Shown here one piece after another: positions 57,050-64,000 of a stretch of 64,000 bases of DNA (position 1 is the stretch's first letter; each line of letters starts with the position of its first letter). Below the pieces are notes generated by a model, which was given only the letters and a program-made list of their open reading frames with translations, searched no databases and was not told where the DNA came from. This DNA is from Hyphomonadaceae bacterium TMED5 (GTDB lineage Bacteria > Pseudomonadota > Alphaproteobacteria > Caulobacterales > Hyphomonadaceae): NCBI GenBank assembly GCA_002173095.1, contig NHBK01000008.1, forward strand, positions 124,001-188,000, read 5' to 3'. The position numbers and the translations under genes were made by a program.

Positions 57050-57505
57050 ATGGGACGATTGAATATCAATGGCGAGATTGTTGAAGTCGAGTTTGACGAC
57101 GACACGCCCCTGCTTTGGGTCTTACGTGAGCAGCTTGGCCTGACGGGCACGAAATTCGGATGCGGCGTCGCTCAGTGCGGCGCATGTACTGTCCATATTG
57201 ATGGGCAGGCCATTCGGTCCTGCGTTTATCCGGCGTCTGCCATTACCGAAGCTGAGCAGATCACGACTATTGAGGGTCTCTCTGAAGCTGGCGATCACCC
57301 CGTACAGCAAGCATGGGAAGAACTCGATGTTCCTCAGTGTGGATACTGCCAACCTGGCATGATTATGGCCGTTGCTGGGATGCTGAACAACAATCCAGAA
57401 GCCAATGATGAAGACATCGATGCAGAGATCACCAATATCTGTCGTTGCGGCACATTTGGTCGCGTGCGCCGCGGTGTGCATCTCGCAAAAACCAAAATGG
57501 CGTAA
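57050..57505 (+). CDS. iorA: Molybdenum hydroxylase 2Fe-2S subunit (isoquinoline 1-oxidoreductase alpha-like)
   Basis: This is the small iron-sulfur subunit of a xanthine-oxidase-family enzyme. The plant-type 2Fe-2S site has Cys38, Cys43, Cys46 and Cys58 (FGCGVAQCGACTVHIDG). The second cluster, nearer molybdenum, has Cys97, Cys100, Cys131 and Cys133 (PQCGYCQPGM and CRCGTF). All eight ligands are present. The 151 residues match the family. It has no export signal, so it would travel with its Tat-exported partner. The substrate of the enzyme is unknown. Confidence 0.93.
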   Translation: MGRLNINGEIVEVEFDDDTPLLWVLREQLGLTGTKFGCGVAQCGACTVHIDGQAIRSCVYPASAITEAEQITTIEGLSEAGDHPVQQAWEELDVPQCGYCQPGMIMAVAGMLNNNPEANDEDIDAEITNICRCGTFGRVRRGVHLAKTKMA

Positions 57506-57516
57506 GGGGAAAGATC

Positions 57517-59703
57517 ATGGGTAAAACACTGACACTTTCCCGCCGCGGGTTCCTCGTCGCAACCGGCGCAACTGGCCTGACCCTTGGCGTGCTTGGCGCC
57601 TGTTCCGGACCATCTGACACTGAGGTCGATATTTCAAACCTCCCGCCAAACCCGGAGGTCAACGCATGGGTTCATATCGCCCGCGATGACACCGTTATAG
57701 TGCGGATCGCCCGTTCTGAGATGGGTCAGGGCACGCTGACCGGACTCGCTCAGCTTGTTGCGGAAGAACTTGGCGCAGACTGGGAAAAGGTGACCACCGA
57801 ATACCCTACTCCGGGCGAAAACCTCGCGCGCGACCGCGTCTGGGGCGATTTCCTTACGGGCGGAAGCCAGGGCATTCGCGGCTCTCACCAATATGTCCGC
57901 GAGGGTGCCGCCGCTGCACGCATTATGCTCGTTCAGGCCGCCGCAGAGGAATGGGGCGTTCCTGCTGGCGAGTGCACCGTCAACAAAGGCGTAATCTCAC
58001 ATGCGGGCTCCGGCAATGAGACAAGCTTCGGCGCCGTTGCCGATGCCGCGTCCGAGCTGACACCTCCAACCGAAGTCACGCTGAAAGATCCATCTGAGTG
58101 GACAATTATCGGTCAGCCGCTTCCTCGTCTGGACACCAAGGATAAAGTCACGGGCGTGCAAAAATATGGTGCCGACCTGCAAATGGAAGGCATGCTAAAT
58201 GCCTCCATCAAGGCAGCACCACGGCGCAACGCTACGCTTGCAAGTTTTGACGCATCAGCTGTGTCCGATATGCCGGGCGTCGTACGTGTTATGGCGGTGG
58301 GCGAGAATGCGGTTGCTGTCGTCGCAGACACCTGGTGGCATGCAAACAAAGCCCTGCAGGCATTGCCCATCGAATGGGAAGGCGGCGATGCCTTCAACTC
58401 TGCCGACTTCGAAGCAGAGCTTGTTGATGGCCTGACATCAGATCAAGCTGTCACCGGATATGAAGTCGGCGACGTGGATGAAGCGTTTTCGAACGCTGAT
58501 CAGATCATCGAAGCCGTCTACAACATGCCGTTCCAGAGCCACGCTCCGATGGAGCCAATGAACGCGACTGCGCTATATACATCGGAAAAGTGCGAAGTCT
58601 GGTGCCCGACGCAAAACGGCGAAGCAGCTCTTGCTGCGGCGGCTCAAGCATCGGGCCTGCCAATTCAGCAGTGCGAAGTCTATAAATTGCTGCTTGGCGG
58701 CGGATTCGGCCGACGCGGCATGACAGACTATGTCACTCAGGCCGTTCTGATTGCTAAAGAAATGCCCGGCACGCCTGTCAAACTGCTCTGGTCACGAGAA
58801 GAAGATCAGGCACAGGGCTTTTACCACCCTACCACCAAAGCTCGCGTGCGTGGGTCACTCGACTCAGAAGGCAATCTGACCGGTGTGAATGTACGTATTT
58901 CAGGCCAATCCATTCTGGCCGGCATCATGCCGCAAGCGATTGTAAACGGTATGGATATCGCGACCTTCCAGGGGCTCGCTAACCCGAACAATCCACGTAC
59001 CGCGGACCAAAGCCTGAAATATACCTTCCCGAATTTCCGCGCTGATCATGCGATGCGTAACCCGCCAGTTCGTCCGGGCTTCTGGCGCGGCGTAAACGCG
59101 AACCAGAACGCAATCTATCTCGATTGTCTGATGGATGAACTCGCAGAAGCCGCCGGTCGTGATCCACTGGAATTCAGACTTGCGCATATGCAAGATAGCC
59201 CGGAACTCGCAGGCGTTCTTCAGGCAGTTGCGGATACTGGAGGCTGGGGCAGCGATGATGGCAAACACCGGGGCCTCTGCGCATTCTATTCATTCGGAGC
59301 GTACACTGCAGCATGTGCGGAAGTGACGGTGGACGACAATGGCCAGCTAAAGATCGATCGGATTGTTGCTGCAACTGACCCTGGCTATGCCGTTAACCCG
59401 CAACAGATCGAAGCTCAGGTTGAAGGCTCTTTCGTATATGGCCTGTCTGCCATGCTGTACGGCAATATCACATTTGTAGAAGGCGAAGTGCAGGAAACGA
59501 ATTTCGACACCTACAATGTGATGCGCATTTACGAGATGCCAGAGGTCGAAACGATCATCATGCCATCAGGCGGGTTCTGGGGCGGTGTCGGCGAGCCAAC
59601 AATCGCCGTGGCCGCACCGGCAGTGCTGAACGCGATTTATGCAGCAACGGGCAATCGCGTGCGCGAGCTGCCACTCAATTATCGCAATTTGCGCGAGGCC
59701 TGA
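57517..59703 (+). CDS. iorB: Molybdenum hydroxylase large subunit (isoquinoline 1-oxidoreductase beta-like), Tat-exported
   Basis: This is the molybdopterin-cytosine-dinucleotide-binding catalytic subunit. ATG 57517 has AGGGGAAAG upstream and opens with a Tat signal (SRRGFLVATGATGLTLG). The signal ends GVLGACSG, which also looks like a lipobox with Cys29. The cofactor-binding loop is LGGGFGRRGMTD, the substrate-pocket segment is PPVRPGFWRGVNANQNAIYL, and the catalytic Glu is in WGGVGEPTIAVAAP. The length is 728 residues. There is no FAD subunit, so electrons probably leave to a cytochrome; a monoheme cytochrome gene follows after one base. Aldehyde or N-heterocycle oxidation is typical of the family. 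Confidence 0.92.
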   Translation: MGKTLTLSRRGFLVATGATGLTLGVLGACSGPSDTEVDISNLPPNPEVNAWVHIARDDTVIVRIARSEMGQGTLTGLAQLVAEELGADWEKVTTEYPTPGENLARDRVWGDFLTGGSQGIRGSHQYVREGAAAARIMLVQAAAEEWGVPAGECTVNKGVISHAGSGNETSFGAVADAASELTPPTEVTLKDPSEWTIIGQPLPRLDTKDKVTGVQKYGADLQMEGMLNASIKAAPRRNATLASFDASAVSDMPGVVRVMAVGENAVAVVADTWWHANKALQALPIEWEGGDAFNSADFEAELVDGLTSDQAVTGYEVGDVDEAFSNADQIIEAVYNMPFQSHAPMEPMNATALYTSEKCEVWCPTQNGEAALAAAAQASGLPIQQCEVYKLLLGGGFGRRGMTDYVTQAVLIAKEMPGTPVKLLWSREEDQAQGFYHPTTKARVRGSLDSEGNLTGVNVRISGQSILAGIMPQAIVNGMDIATFQGLANPNNPRTADQSLKYTFPNFRADHAMRNPPVRPGFWRGVNANQNAIYLDCLMDELAEAAGRDPLEFRLAHMQDSPELAGVLQAVADTGGWGSDDGKHRGLCAFYSFGAYTAACAEVTVDDNGQLKIDRIVAATDPGYAVNPQQIEAQVEGSFVYGLSAMLYGNITFVEGEVQETNFDTYNVMRIYEMPEVETIIMPSGGFWGGVGEPTIAVAAPAVLNAIYAATGNRVRELPLNYRNLREA

Positions 59704-59704
59704 T

Positions 59705-60040
59705 GTGATCGCATGGAAACATGCCACGATGATAATTCTGTCGGCAGCCGTGATGGGCTGCCGATCTCCCGTTGAACACCAGCGACTCACACCAACGGAC
59801 CCAGTGGTTTCAGATTCCGACGATATTGAAGCGATTGCACTCAGTTGTTCAGGCTGCCATGCCGACGAAGCCCGACCGGGAATCCCCGCACTGAGCGGTT
59901 TGTCTTCCGGCGACCTCTACGACAGCCTTTCCTCATACAAGCGCTCAACGGATGGAAGCACTGTCATGCATCGTATTGCGCGAGGGTATTCAGACGAGGA
60001 ACTTCAAAGGCTGGCAGAGCATTTTGGTGAGGAAAGCTGA
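59705..60040 (+). CDS. Monoheme c-type cytochrome, FccA/SoxE-like, probable lipoprotein
   Basis: The GTG at 59705 lies one base after the iorB stop, with GAGG upstream, and gives about 111 residues. A short hydrophobic signal ends VMGC, a possible lipobox. One heme motif CSGCH follows, and GSTVMHRIARGYSDEELQRL carries the probable axial Met. This matches the first heme domain of flavocytochrome c cytochrome subunits, which normally have two domains, so it is a half-size form. By position it could accept electrons from IorAB, from the FccB-like protein downstream, or from both. Confidence 0.8.
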   Translation: MIAWKHATMIILSAAVMGCRSPVEHQRLTPTDPVVSDSDDIEAIALSCSGCHADEARPGIPALSGLSSGDLYDSLSSYKRSTDGSTVMHRIARGYSDEELQRLAEHFGEES

Positions 60041-60041
60041 T

Positions 60042-61325
60042 ATGCCGACGCAGCCATTCTTTCCCAACCGACGAGACCTCCTAAGCCTTATTAGCGCCGG
60101 CACGATAAGCGCGATGCTTCCAGCTAAAGTCTATGCTCAGACCCACGCTCGAATTGTCGTCATTGGCGGCGGGTTTGGGGGTGCGACAGCCGCTCGAGAG
60201 CTCAAGGCGTATATGCCAAATGCGCAGATCACCTTGATTGAATCCAACTCCGTCTACACCGCTTGTCCGTTCAGCAATCTCGTCATTGGCGGATTGAGGG
60301 ATCTCTCAGCACAGAGATTTTCCTACGACTCATTATCGGCCAGTGGGGTGAATGTCGTTTTCGACACGGCCACGGATGTGGATGCCACAACGCAGACCGT
60401 CTCACTGTCGTCCGGAACATCGCTTTCATACGATCGCCTCATCTTATCACCCGGCATTTCAATTCGATGGAACGCCATTGAGGGATATGACGAAGAGGCC
60501 TCCGCCATCATGCCTCATGCCTGGAAAGCTGGCACCCAGACCACAGTGCTGCGCCAACAATTAGAAGCGCTCGACGATGGTGAAAACGTTATCCTGACGG
60601 CTCCTCCAGCCCCTTTCAGATGCCCGCCCGGACCTTATGAGCGCGCCAGCCTGATCGCCGCTTATCTGAAATCCAACAAACCACGATCGAAGCTCATCAT
60701 TCTTGATGCCAAAGATCAGTTTTCGAAAATGCCACTTTTTCTCGAGGCCTGGGCCGAACACTATCCTGATCATCTGGAATGGCGCGGGGCTTCTGACGAT
60801 GGACGTGTTTCACGGGTCTCGCCTTCCACGCGAACGGTTCATACTGATTTCGAAGATTTGTCTGCCGGGGTCGTCAATGTGATCCCACCACAAAAGGCCG
60901 GTACGATAGCAGAACGCGCAGGCGTAACGGATGCGACGGGCTGGTGCCCGATTGACGCTGTGTCATTTGAATCAAAATTGGTGGCTAGCGTGCATGTCAT
61001 TGGCGACGCGACCATCGCGGCGCCCATGCCGAAATCTGCATTCTCTGCAAATCTTCAGGCCAAAGTTTGCGCTCTGGCCGTTGCCGAACTGATGAGTGGC
61101 CACAGCCCTTCGGCAACCACACTCGCCAACACTTGCTATTCCTATATTACCGAAGATCAGGCCATTTCGATTGTGGGCGTTTATCACAATGAAGACGGAG
61201 TTTTATCATCAGTCCCTGACGCAGGTGGCATCAGCCCACTTGCTGCCGACGCTGGCATCCGACAGCTTGAAGCTATTCAGGCAGCAAGCTGGTTTGAGAC
61301 GATCACCGCGGAGGCGTTTGGTTGA
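60042..61325 (+). CDS. soxF: FAD-dependent sulfide dehydrogenase flavoprotein (FccB/SoxF)
   Basis: This is the flavoprotein chain of flavocytochrome c sulfide dehydrogenase. A signal with NRRDLLSL and AKVYAQ precedes the Rossmann motif VIGGGFGGATAAREL. The redox-disulfide cysteines are both present: APFRCPPGPYERAS and GWCPIDAV. The family C-terminal domain has NTCYSYITEDQAISIVGVYH. Its 427 residues match FccB. It would oxidise sulfide to sulfur or polysulfide in the periplasm and pass electrons to the cytochrome encoded just before. Paracoccus SoxF is the same family. ATG 60042 lies one base after the cytochrome stop. Confidence 0.93.
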   Translation: MPTQPFFPNRRDLLSLISAGTISAMLPAKVYAQTHARIVVIGGGFGGATAARELKAYMPNAQITLIESNSVYTACPFSNLVIGGLRDLSAQRFSYDSLSASGVNVVFDTATDVDATTQTVSLSSGTSLSYDRLILSPGISIRWNAIEGYDEEASAIMPHAWKAGTQTTVLRQQLEALDDGENVILTAPPAPFRCPPGPYERASLIAAYLKSNKPRSKLIILDAKDQFSKMPLFLEAWAEHYPDHLEWRGASDDGRVSRVSPSTRTVHTDFEDLSAGVVNVIPPQKAGTIAERAGVTDATGWCPIDAVSFESKLVASVHVIGDATIAAPMPKSAFSANLQAKVCALAVAELMSGHSPSATTLANTCYSYITEDQAISIVGVYHNEDGVLSSVPDAGGISPLAADAGIRQLEAIQAASWFETITAEAFG

Positions 61326-61783
61326 ACCCGAAGCCCCCTTTAAGCACTCTTCTGACGGCACTCGTCGTTGCGGCATGTCACGCTGATGCCCCTCGCCCGG
61401 TATCTTCGAACCAGATAATTGATGACGCCATTCCTCAACCTGTTTCCAATGTCGATGCCTCTGCCGAAATCGGGCAACAAGTCTTCTCTGACCGTGATCA
61501 GGGGCATTGTGTGCTTTGCCATGTTATACCAGCTGTCGACGCGCCGTTTCAGGGCAATGTTGGTCCGGAACTGACAAATATTGGAGACCGGCTCTCACCG
61601 GGACAGATCAGACTTCGCATAGTGGATGTGCAATCGATTTCCCCAGAAACTGTCATGCCCTCATATTATCGTATTCATGACCTATATCAGGTAGACGATG
61701 ATTATGCAGGCCGCCCTATCCTCTCAGCCGATCAGGTCGAACATCTGGTTGCCTTTCTGTCAGTTCAGAAAGACGCTCAGTAA
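61322..61783 (+). CDS. soxX: Sulfur oxidation c-type cytochrome SoxX, predicted lipoprotein
   Basis: SoxX is the small subunit of SoxAX, which couples thiosulfate to the SoxY cysteine. The start is a TTG at 61322 that overlaps the soxF stop and has GGAGG upstream; it is needed to include the signal. The signal ends VVAAC (Cys19), a good lipobox. One heme motif CVLCH (Cys63, Cys66, His67) and the probable axial Met in ETVMPSYYRIH follow, then a typical C-terminal segment LSADQVEHLVAFLSV. The 153 residues are normal. The lipid anchor is unusual for SoxX. Confidence 0.88.
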   Translation: MNPKPPLSTLLTALVVAACHADAPRPVSSNQIIDDAIPQPVSNVDASAEIGQQVFSDRDQGHCVLCHVIPAVDAPFQGNVGPELTNIGDRLSPGQIRLRIVDVQSISPETVMPSYYRIHDLYQVDDDYAGRPILSADQVEHLVAFLSVQKDAQ

Positions 61784-62250
61784 TGCCTTCTGATTTACCG
61801 CACAGCCATGGCCGCAGACAGTTCCTGAAGCTCGGCAGCTCAGGTCTCGCTGTTGCTCTCATCCCCGTTTCAGCCTTTGCAGAAACCGATGACATGCTAG
61901 CCGCGCAGGCGGAGCTTTTTGGGGACCGTCCGGTTCAGACGGGCCGGGTTTCAGTCGACTTGCCGCCTATCGCTGAAAACGGATTTTCAGTTCCGATCAA
62001 TATTCAGGTCGACAGCCCAATGACTGAAGATGACTACGTAAGTCAGATCGTCATCCTGTCGCCGCGCAATCCATTGCCAGTCCTGGCGCAATACCATTTA
62101 ACGCCAAGAAATGGCCTCGCCGCTGTATCAGCGCGGATTCGGCTGGGCGGCACGCAGAGCATTCGCGTAATAGCCGAAATGAATGATGGAACGCTCTGGT
62201 CTGGCGAGAAAGAAACGCTCGTGACGCTAGCAGCCTGCGTTGTATTGTGA
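61783..62250 (+). CDS. soxY: Sulfur carrier protein SoxY with a non-canonical C-terminus
   Basis: SoxY carries sulfur intermediates on a C-terminal swinging-arm cysteine. The product of 155 residues has a Tat signal (GRRQFLKLGSSGLAVALIPV) cleaved near SAFAE. The fold segments ENGFSVPINIQVDSPMTEDD and ARIRLGGTQSIRVIAEMNDG are SoxY-like. The usual end GGCGG is replaced by AACVVL, with the only cysteine at Cys152. So the carrier cysteine is present, but its flanking glycines are lost. It overlaps soxX by one base and precedes soxZ by seven. Confidence 0.87.
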   Translation: MPSDLPHSHGRRQFLKLGSSGLAVALIPVSAFAETDDMLAAQAELFGDRPVQTGRVSVDLPPIAENGFSVPINIQVDSPMTEDDYVSQIVILSPRNPLPVLAQYHLTPRNGLAAVSARIRLGGTQSIRVIAEMNDGTLWSGEKETLVTLAACVVL

Positions 62251-62257
62251 GCCCGTC

Positions 62258-62578
62258 ATGACAACCATTCGCCTTTCCGTACCAGACACTGCCGAGCGCG
62301 ACGAAATCATTCAGATACGCGCGATGATCCAGCACGACATGGAGAGTGGCTTTCGCGTGGGTGCGCGCGGCGAGTTTCTACCCCGCGATATCATCACCCG
62401 ATTTGAATGCTTCTATAATGGCGACCAAGTGTTCGCTGCTGACTTTCATCCCGGTGTCGCGGCCAATCCATTTCTGGAGTTTCATGTCCGCGCAACAGAC
62501 AGTGGATCGTTCGAATTTGTCTGGACCGACCAGCATGGTGAAGTCTGGACGGATACGGCCAGCATTCAGGTTTCCTGA
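62258..62578 (+). CDS. soxZ: Sulfur carrier partner SoxZ
   Basis: SoxZ is the immunoglobulin-like partner that holds SoxY. The 106-residue product starts MTTIRLSVPDTAERDEIIQ, with segments IRAMIQHDMESGFRV and HPGVAANPFLEFHVRATDSG that are conserved in the family. It has no signal peptide and would be exported together with Tat-targeted SoxY. Its stop overlaps the soxA start by one base. Confidence 0.92.
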   Translation: MTTIRLSVPDTAERDEIIQIRAMIQHDMESGFRVGARGEFLPRDIITRFECFYNGDQVFAADFHPGVAANPFLEFHVRATDSGSFEFVWTDQHGEVWTDTASIQVS

Positions 62579-63363
62579 TGCGCTTGCTTTTTCTGTTTCT
62601 GAGCGGCTTTACGCTATCGGCATGTTCTGCGGCTGAACAACCCGCGCCCCGAAATCCCGGTTTGGACAGAGAAGAGATAGTTTCAGGTTCAGCCTTCCTA
62701 ACCCCTGAAAGCCGCTCACTGCAGGCAGATAGTTTTAGCAATCCTGGATATCTTTGGGTCGATCGAGGCAGTGCTCTGTTTTCACAAACGCCCGAAGGCG
62801 GGACGCAAAGTTGTTCATCCTGTCACGAGGATGGAATGAGCGGCATTGCTGCCACCTATCCTGCGTTCGACGAACAGAACCAGACCCTCGTAAACCTTGA
62901 GGGCCGTATCAATCTCTGCCGTACACGCTATCAGAACAGCACGCCGCTCGAATATGAAAGCGACGATTTGCTGGCGCTCGCCGCCTTTATCGCCGAGCAG
63001 TCACAGGGCGTGCCCATCAATGTTGAGCTGACCGCAAACACTCAACCGGCCTACGACCGCGGCGAAGCCTATTTCTTTACGCGACGGGGCCAACTCAATC
63101 TCTCATGCCATAATTGTCATGATGAAAACTGGGGCAAGCAATTACGTGGCGATACGATCAGCCAGGGTCACGGAAACGGTTTTCCGGGGTACCGGTTAGA
63201 ATGGGAAAGCTTTGGCTCATTACATCGTCGGCTCGCTGACTGCGATGCAGGCGTAAGAGCAGAACCCTTCCCTCTTGGCTCCCAGACCTATGTCGAGCTG
63301 GAATTCTATCTGGCAAATCGATCTCGGGGCCTTCCGATAGAAAGCCCGGGCATTCGGCGTTGA
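62578..63363 (+). CDS. soxA: Sulfur oxidation c-type cytochrome SoxA, diheme, predicted lipoprotein
   Basis: SoxA is the large subunit of the SoxAX complex, which joins thiosulfate to SoxY. A signal with lipobox LSAC (Cys16) precedes two heme motifs: CSSCH (Cys79, Cys82, His83) and CHNCH (Cys177, Cys180, His181). The conserved ligand cysteine near the end is Cys222 in RRLADCDAGVRAEPF. The 261 residues fit a diheme SoxA. It is the last gene of the run. The lipid anchor is unusual; SoxAX is normally soluble in the periplasm. Confidence 0.92.
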   Translation: MRLLFLFLSGFTLSACSAAEQPAPRNPGLDREEIVSGSAFLTPESRSLQADSFSNPGYLWVDRGSALFSQTPEGGTQSCSSCHEDGMSGIAATYPAFDEQNQTLVNLEGRINLCRTRYQNSTPLEYESDDLLALAAFIAEQSQGVPINVELTANTQPAYDRGEAYFFTRRGQLNLSCHNCHDENWGKQLRGDTISQGHGNGFPGYRLEWESFGSLHRRLADCDAGVRAEPFPLGSQTYVELEFYLANRSRGLPIESPGIRR

Positions 63364-63393
63364 ATATGCGGAAGGAAGCGGAGATTTATCAGG

Positions 63394-63478
63394 TGGTGCG
63401 GATGAAGGGACTCGAACCCCCACGCCTCTCGGCGCCAGAACCTAAATCTGGTGCGTCTACCAGTTTCGCCACATCCGC
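63394..63478 (-). tRNA. tRNA-Leu (anticodon TAG)
   Basis: The minus strand gives GCGGATG at the 5' end, paired with CATCCGC. The anticodon arm is CCAGA-TTTAGGT-TCTGG with TAG at positions 34-36. A long variable arm (class II, CGCCGAGAGGCG) and a T-arm GGGGTTCGAGTCCC follow. The discriminator A and the CCA end are encoded (63394-63397). The length is 85 bases. Confidence 0.96.
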
Positions 63479-64000
63479 ACACCTGAGCTGGCCCTTCTGA
63501 CGGTTTTTGCCCCGCTTGGCAAGTCGAAAACCTGTGTTTCGGGCGTATTCACACAGGGTGGAGCGACGGGCACATACCCCGCGCACGAGCTCTCCAAACG
63601 CTCACAAGATTTGCGAGAAACAAAGCACGACATGCCTGCAAAAAAACCGCCCCAATCCCGTTGCGGGCACATGCCGCCGCGAGCCGAATATCAGACTATT
63701 CAGCATTGGTTTTACACATATGGCTCTGGCGAACGCGTTCACGGTTTTCTCTCAGGCAGGAAATCCATAGATTCCTGTTTTAATTCCGCTTTATTCAAAT
63801 TCGGTTGAATTTTAACGTTCCACAATTTTACAAATTCGGAGTAGGCATAAACACTTGATGTCAATCATCGACACGCGAATAAACTGATCACAATTGCGCC
63901 AAAGGTCTGACCATTCTTTCATCAGCACAGGGCAATAATTGTTCAGCAGGCGGCAATAGTCATTTCTCGGGTTTTTTGACCCTTACGAGGGGCATAGGGA
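63479..64000. other. Gene-poor end region, 522 bases
   Basis: No frame here resembles a protein I can support. The part just right of 63478 should hold the tRNA-Leu promoter. CAAATTCGG occurs twice 35 bases apart (63796-63804 and 63831-63839), and ATTCAA/TTGAAT flank the first copy. These could be parts of a promoter-operator for a gene beyond the window. No soxB or soxC start is visible. Confidence 0.5.

Noticed and set aside
63507-63808. Two small overlapping open frames after tRNA-Leu
   Set aside because: Both lack a convincing ribosome site, their products have no hydrophobic or family pattern, and they overlap each other in different frames.
63394-64000. tRNA-Leu end as an integration site of a mobile element
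   Set aside because: No integrase gene and no second copy of the tRNA 3' end is present in the window.

Overview
The window looks like chromosomal DNA of an aerobic, Gram-negative alphaproteobacterium. The signs are a nuoABCD respiratory block with tightly coupled genes, an xseB-ispA-dxs isoprenoid block, an RND efflux trio with a NodT-type outer-membrane lipoprotein, and an Anbu/alpha-E/ATP-grasp/transglutaminase cluster. A marine member of the Hyphomonadaceae or a relative would fit, but that is inference and no 16S gene is present. I see no insertion sequence, prophage, CRISPR array or origin. The window is almost fully coding.

Layout. 1-2442 (minus): nuoA-B-C-D, with nuoD cut by the window edge. 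2715-6981 (minus): glmS, glmM and a GDP-mannose-4,6-dehydratase-like epimerase. 7209-10679: TesB thioesterase, a glycosyltransferase, tRNA-Val and PurU. 10686-17497: the Anbu peptidase, alpha-E and ATP-grasp genes, with a divergent 1112-residue transglutaminase/DUF2126 gene. 17669-23303 (plus): RND efflux adaptor, pump and outer-membrane factor. 23315-28264 (minus): acyl-CoA synthetase, dxs, ispA, xseB. 28339-31711 (minus): histidine phosphatase, acetyltransferase-like protein, lepB, a YbjQ-family protein and a small membrane protein. 31855-37320: threonylcarbamoyl-AMP synthase, FAD oxidoreductase, yaaA, patatin, rsmD, tadA. 37321-40885 (minus): pxpA-B-C 5-oxoprolinase genes behind an Nramp-family gene that carries an in-frame stop. 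41164-45682: creatininase-like protein, a CoxE-type VWA/MoxR pair and a thiolase. 45687-50768 (minus): an unrecognised three-gene envelope operon (4-TM protein, PPC-like beta protein, coiled-coil/VWA protein). 51072-52385: acyl-CoA dehydrogenase.

From 52519 to 63363 thirteen genes run on the plus strand. A fused XdhC-MocA protein and moaA-D-E-B-C make and mature the molybdenum cofactor. Next comes a two-subunit Tat-exported molybdenum hydroxylase (IorAB type), then a monoheme FccA/SoxE-like cytochrome, an FccB/SoxF flavoprotein and soxX-Y-Z-A. soxB and soxCD are not present. The SoxY C-terminus departs from the canonical form, and several redox proteins carry lipoprotein-type signal peptides. 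This block is the most interesting part of the window: it suggests a sulfur-carrier pathway wired differently from the textbook Sox system and possibly linked to a molybdenum hydroxylase. A tRNA-Leu gene and about 520 bases without a convincing gene close the window.

Secondary points of interest are the broken or split Nramp gene, the VWA/coiled-coil envelope operon, the Anbu cluster and several palindromes upstream of metabolic genes. All family assignments come from reading motifs and translated sequence. No database search was run.
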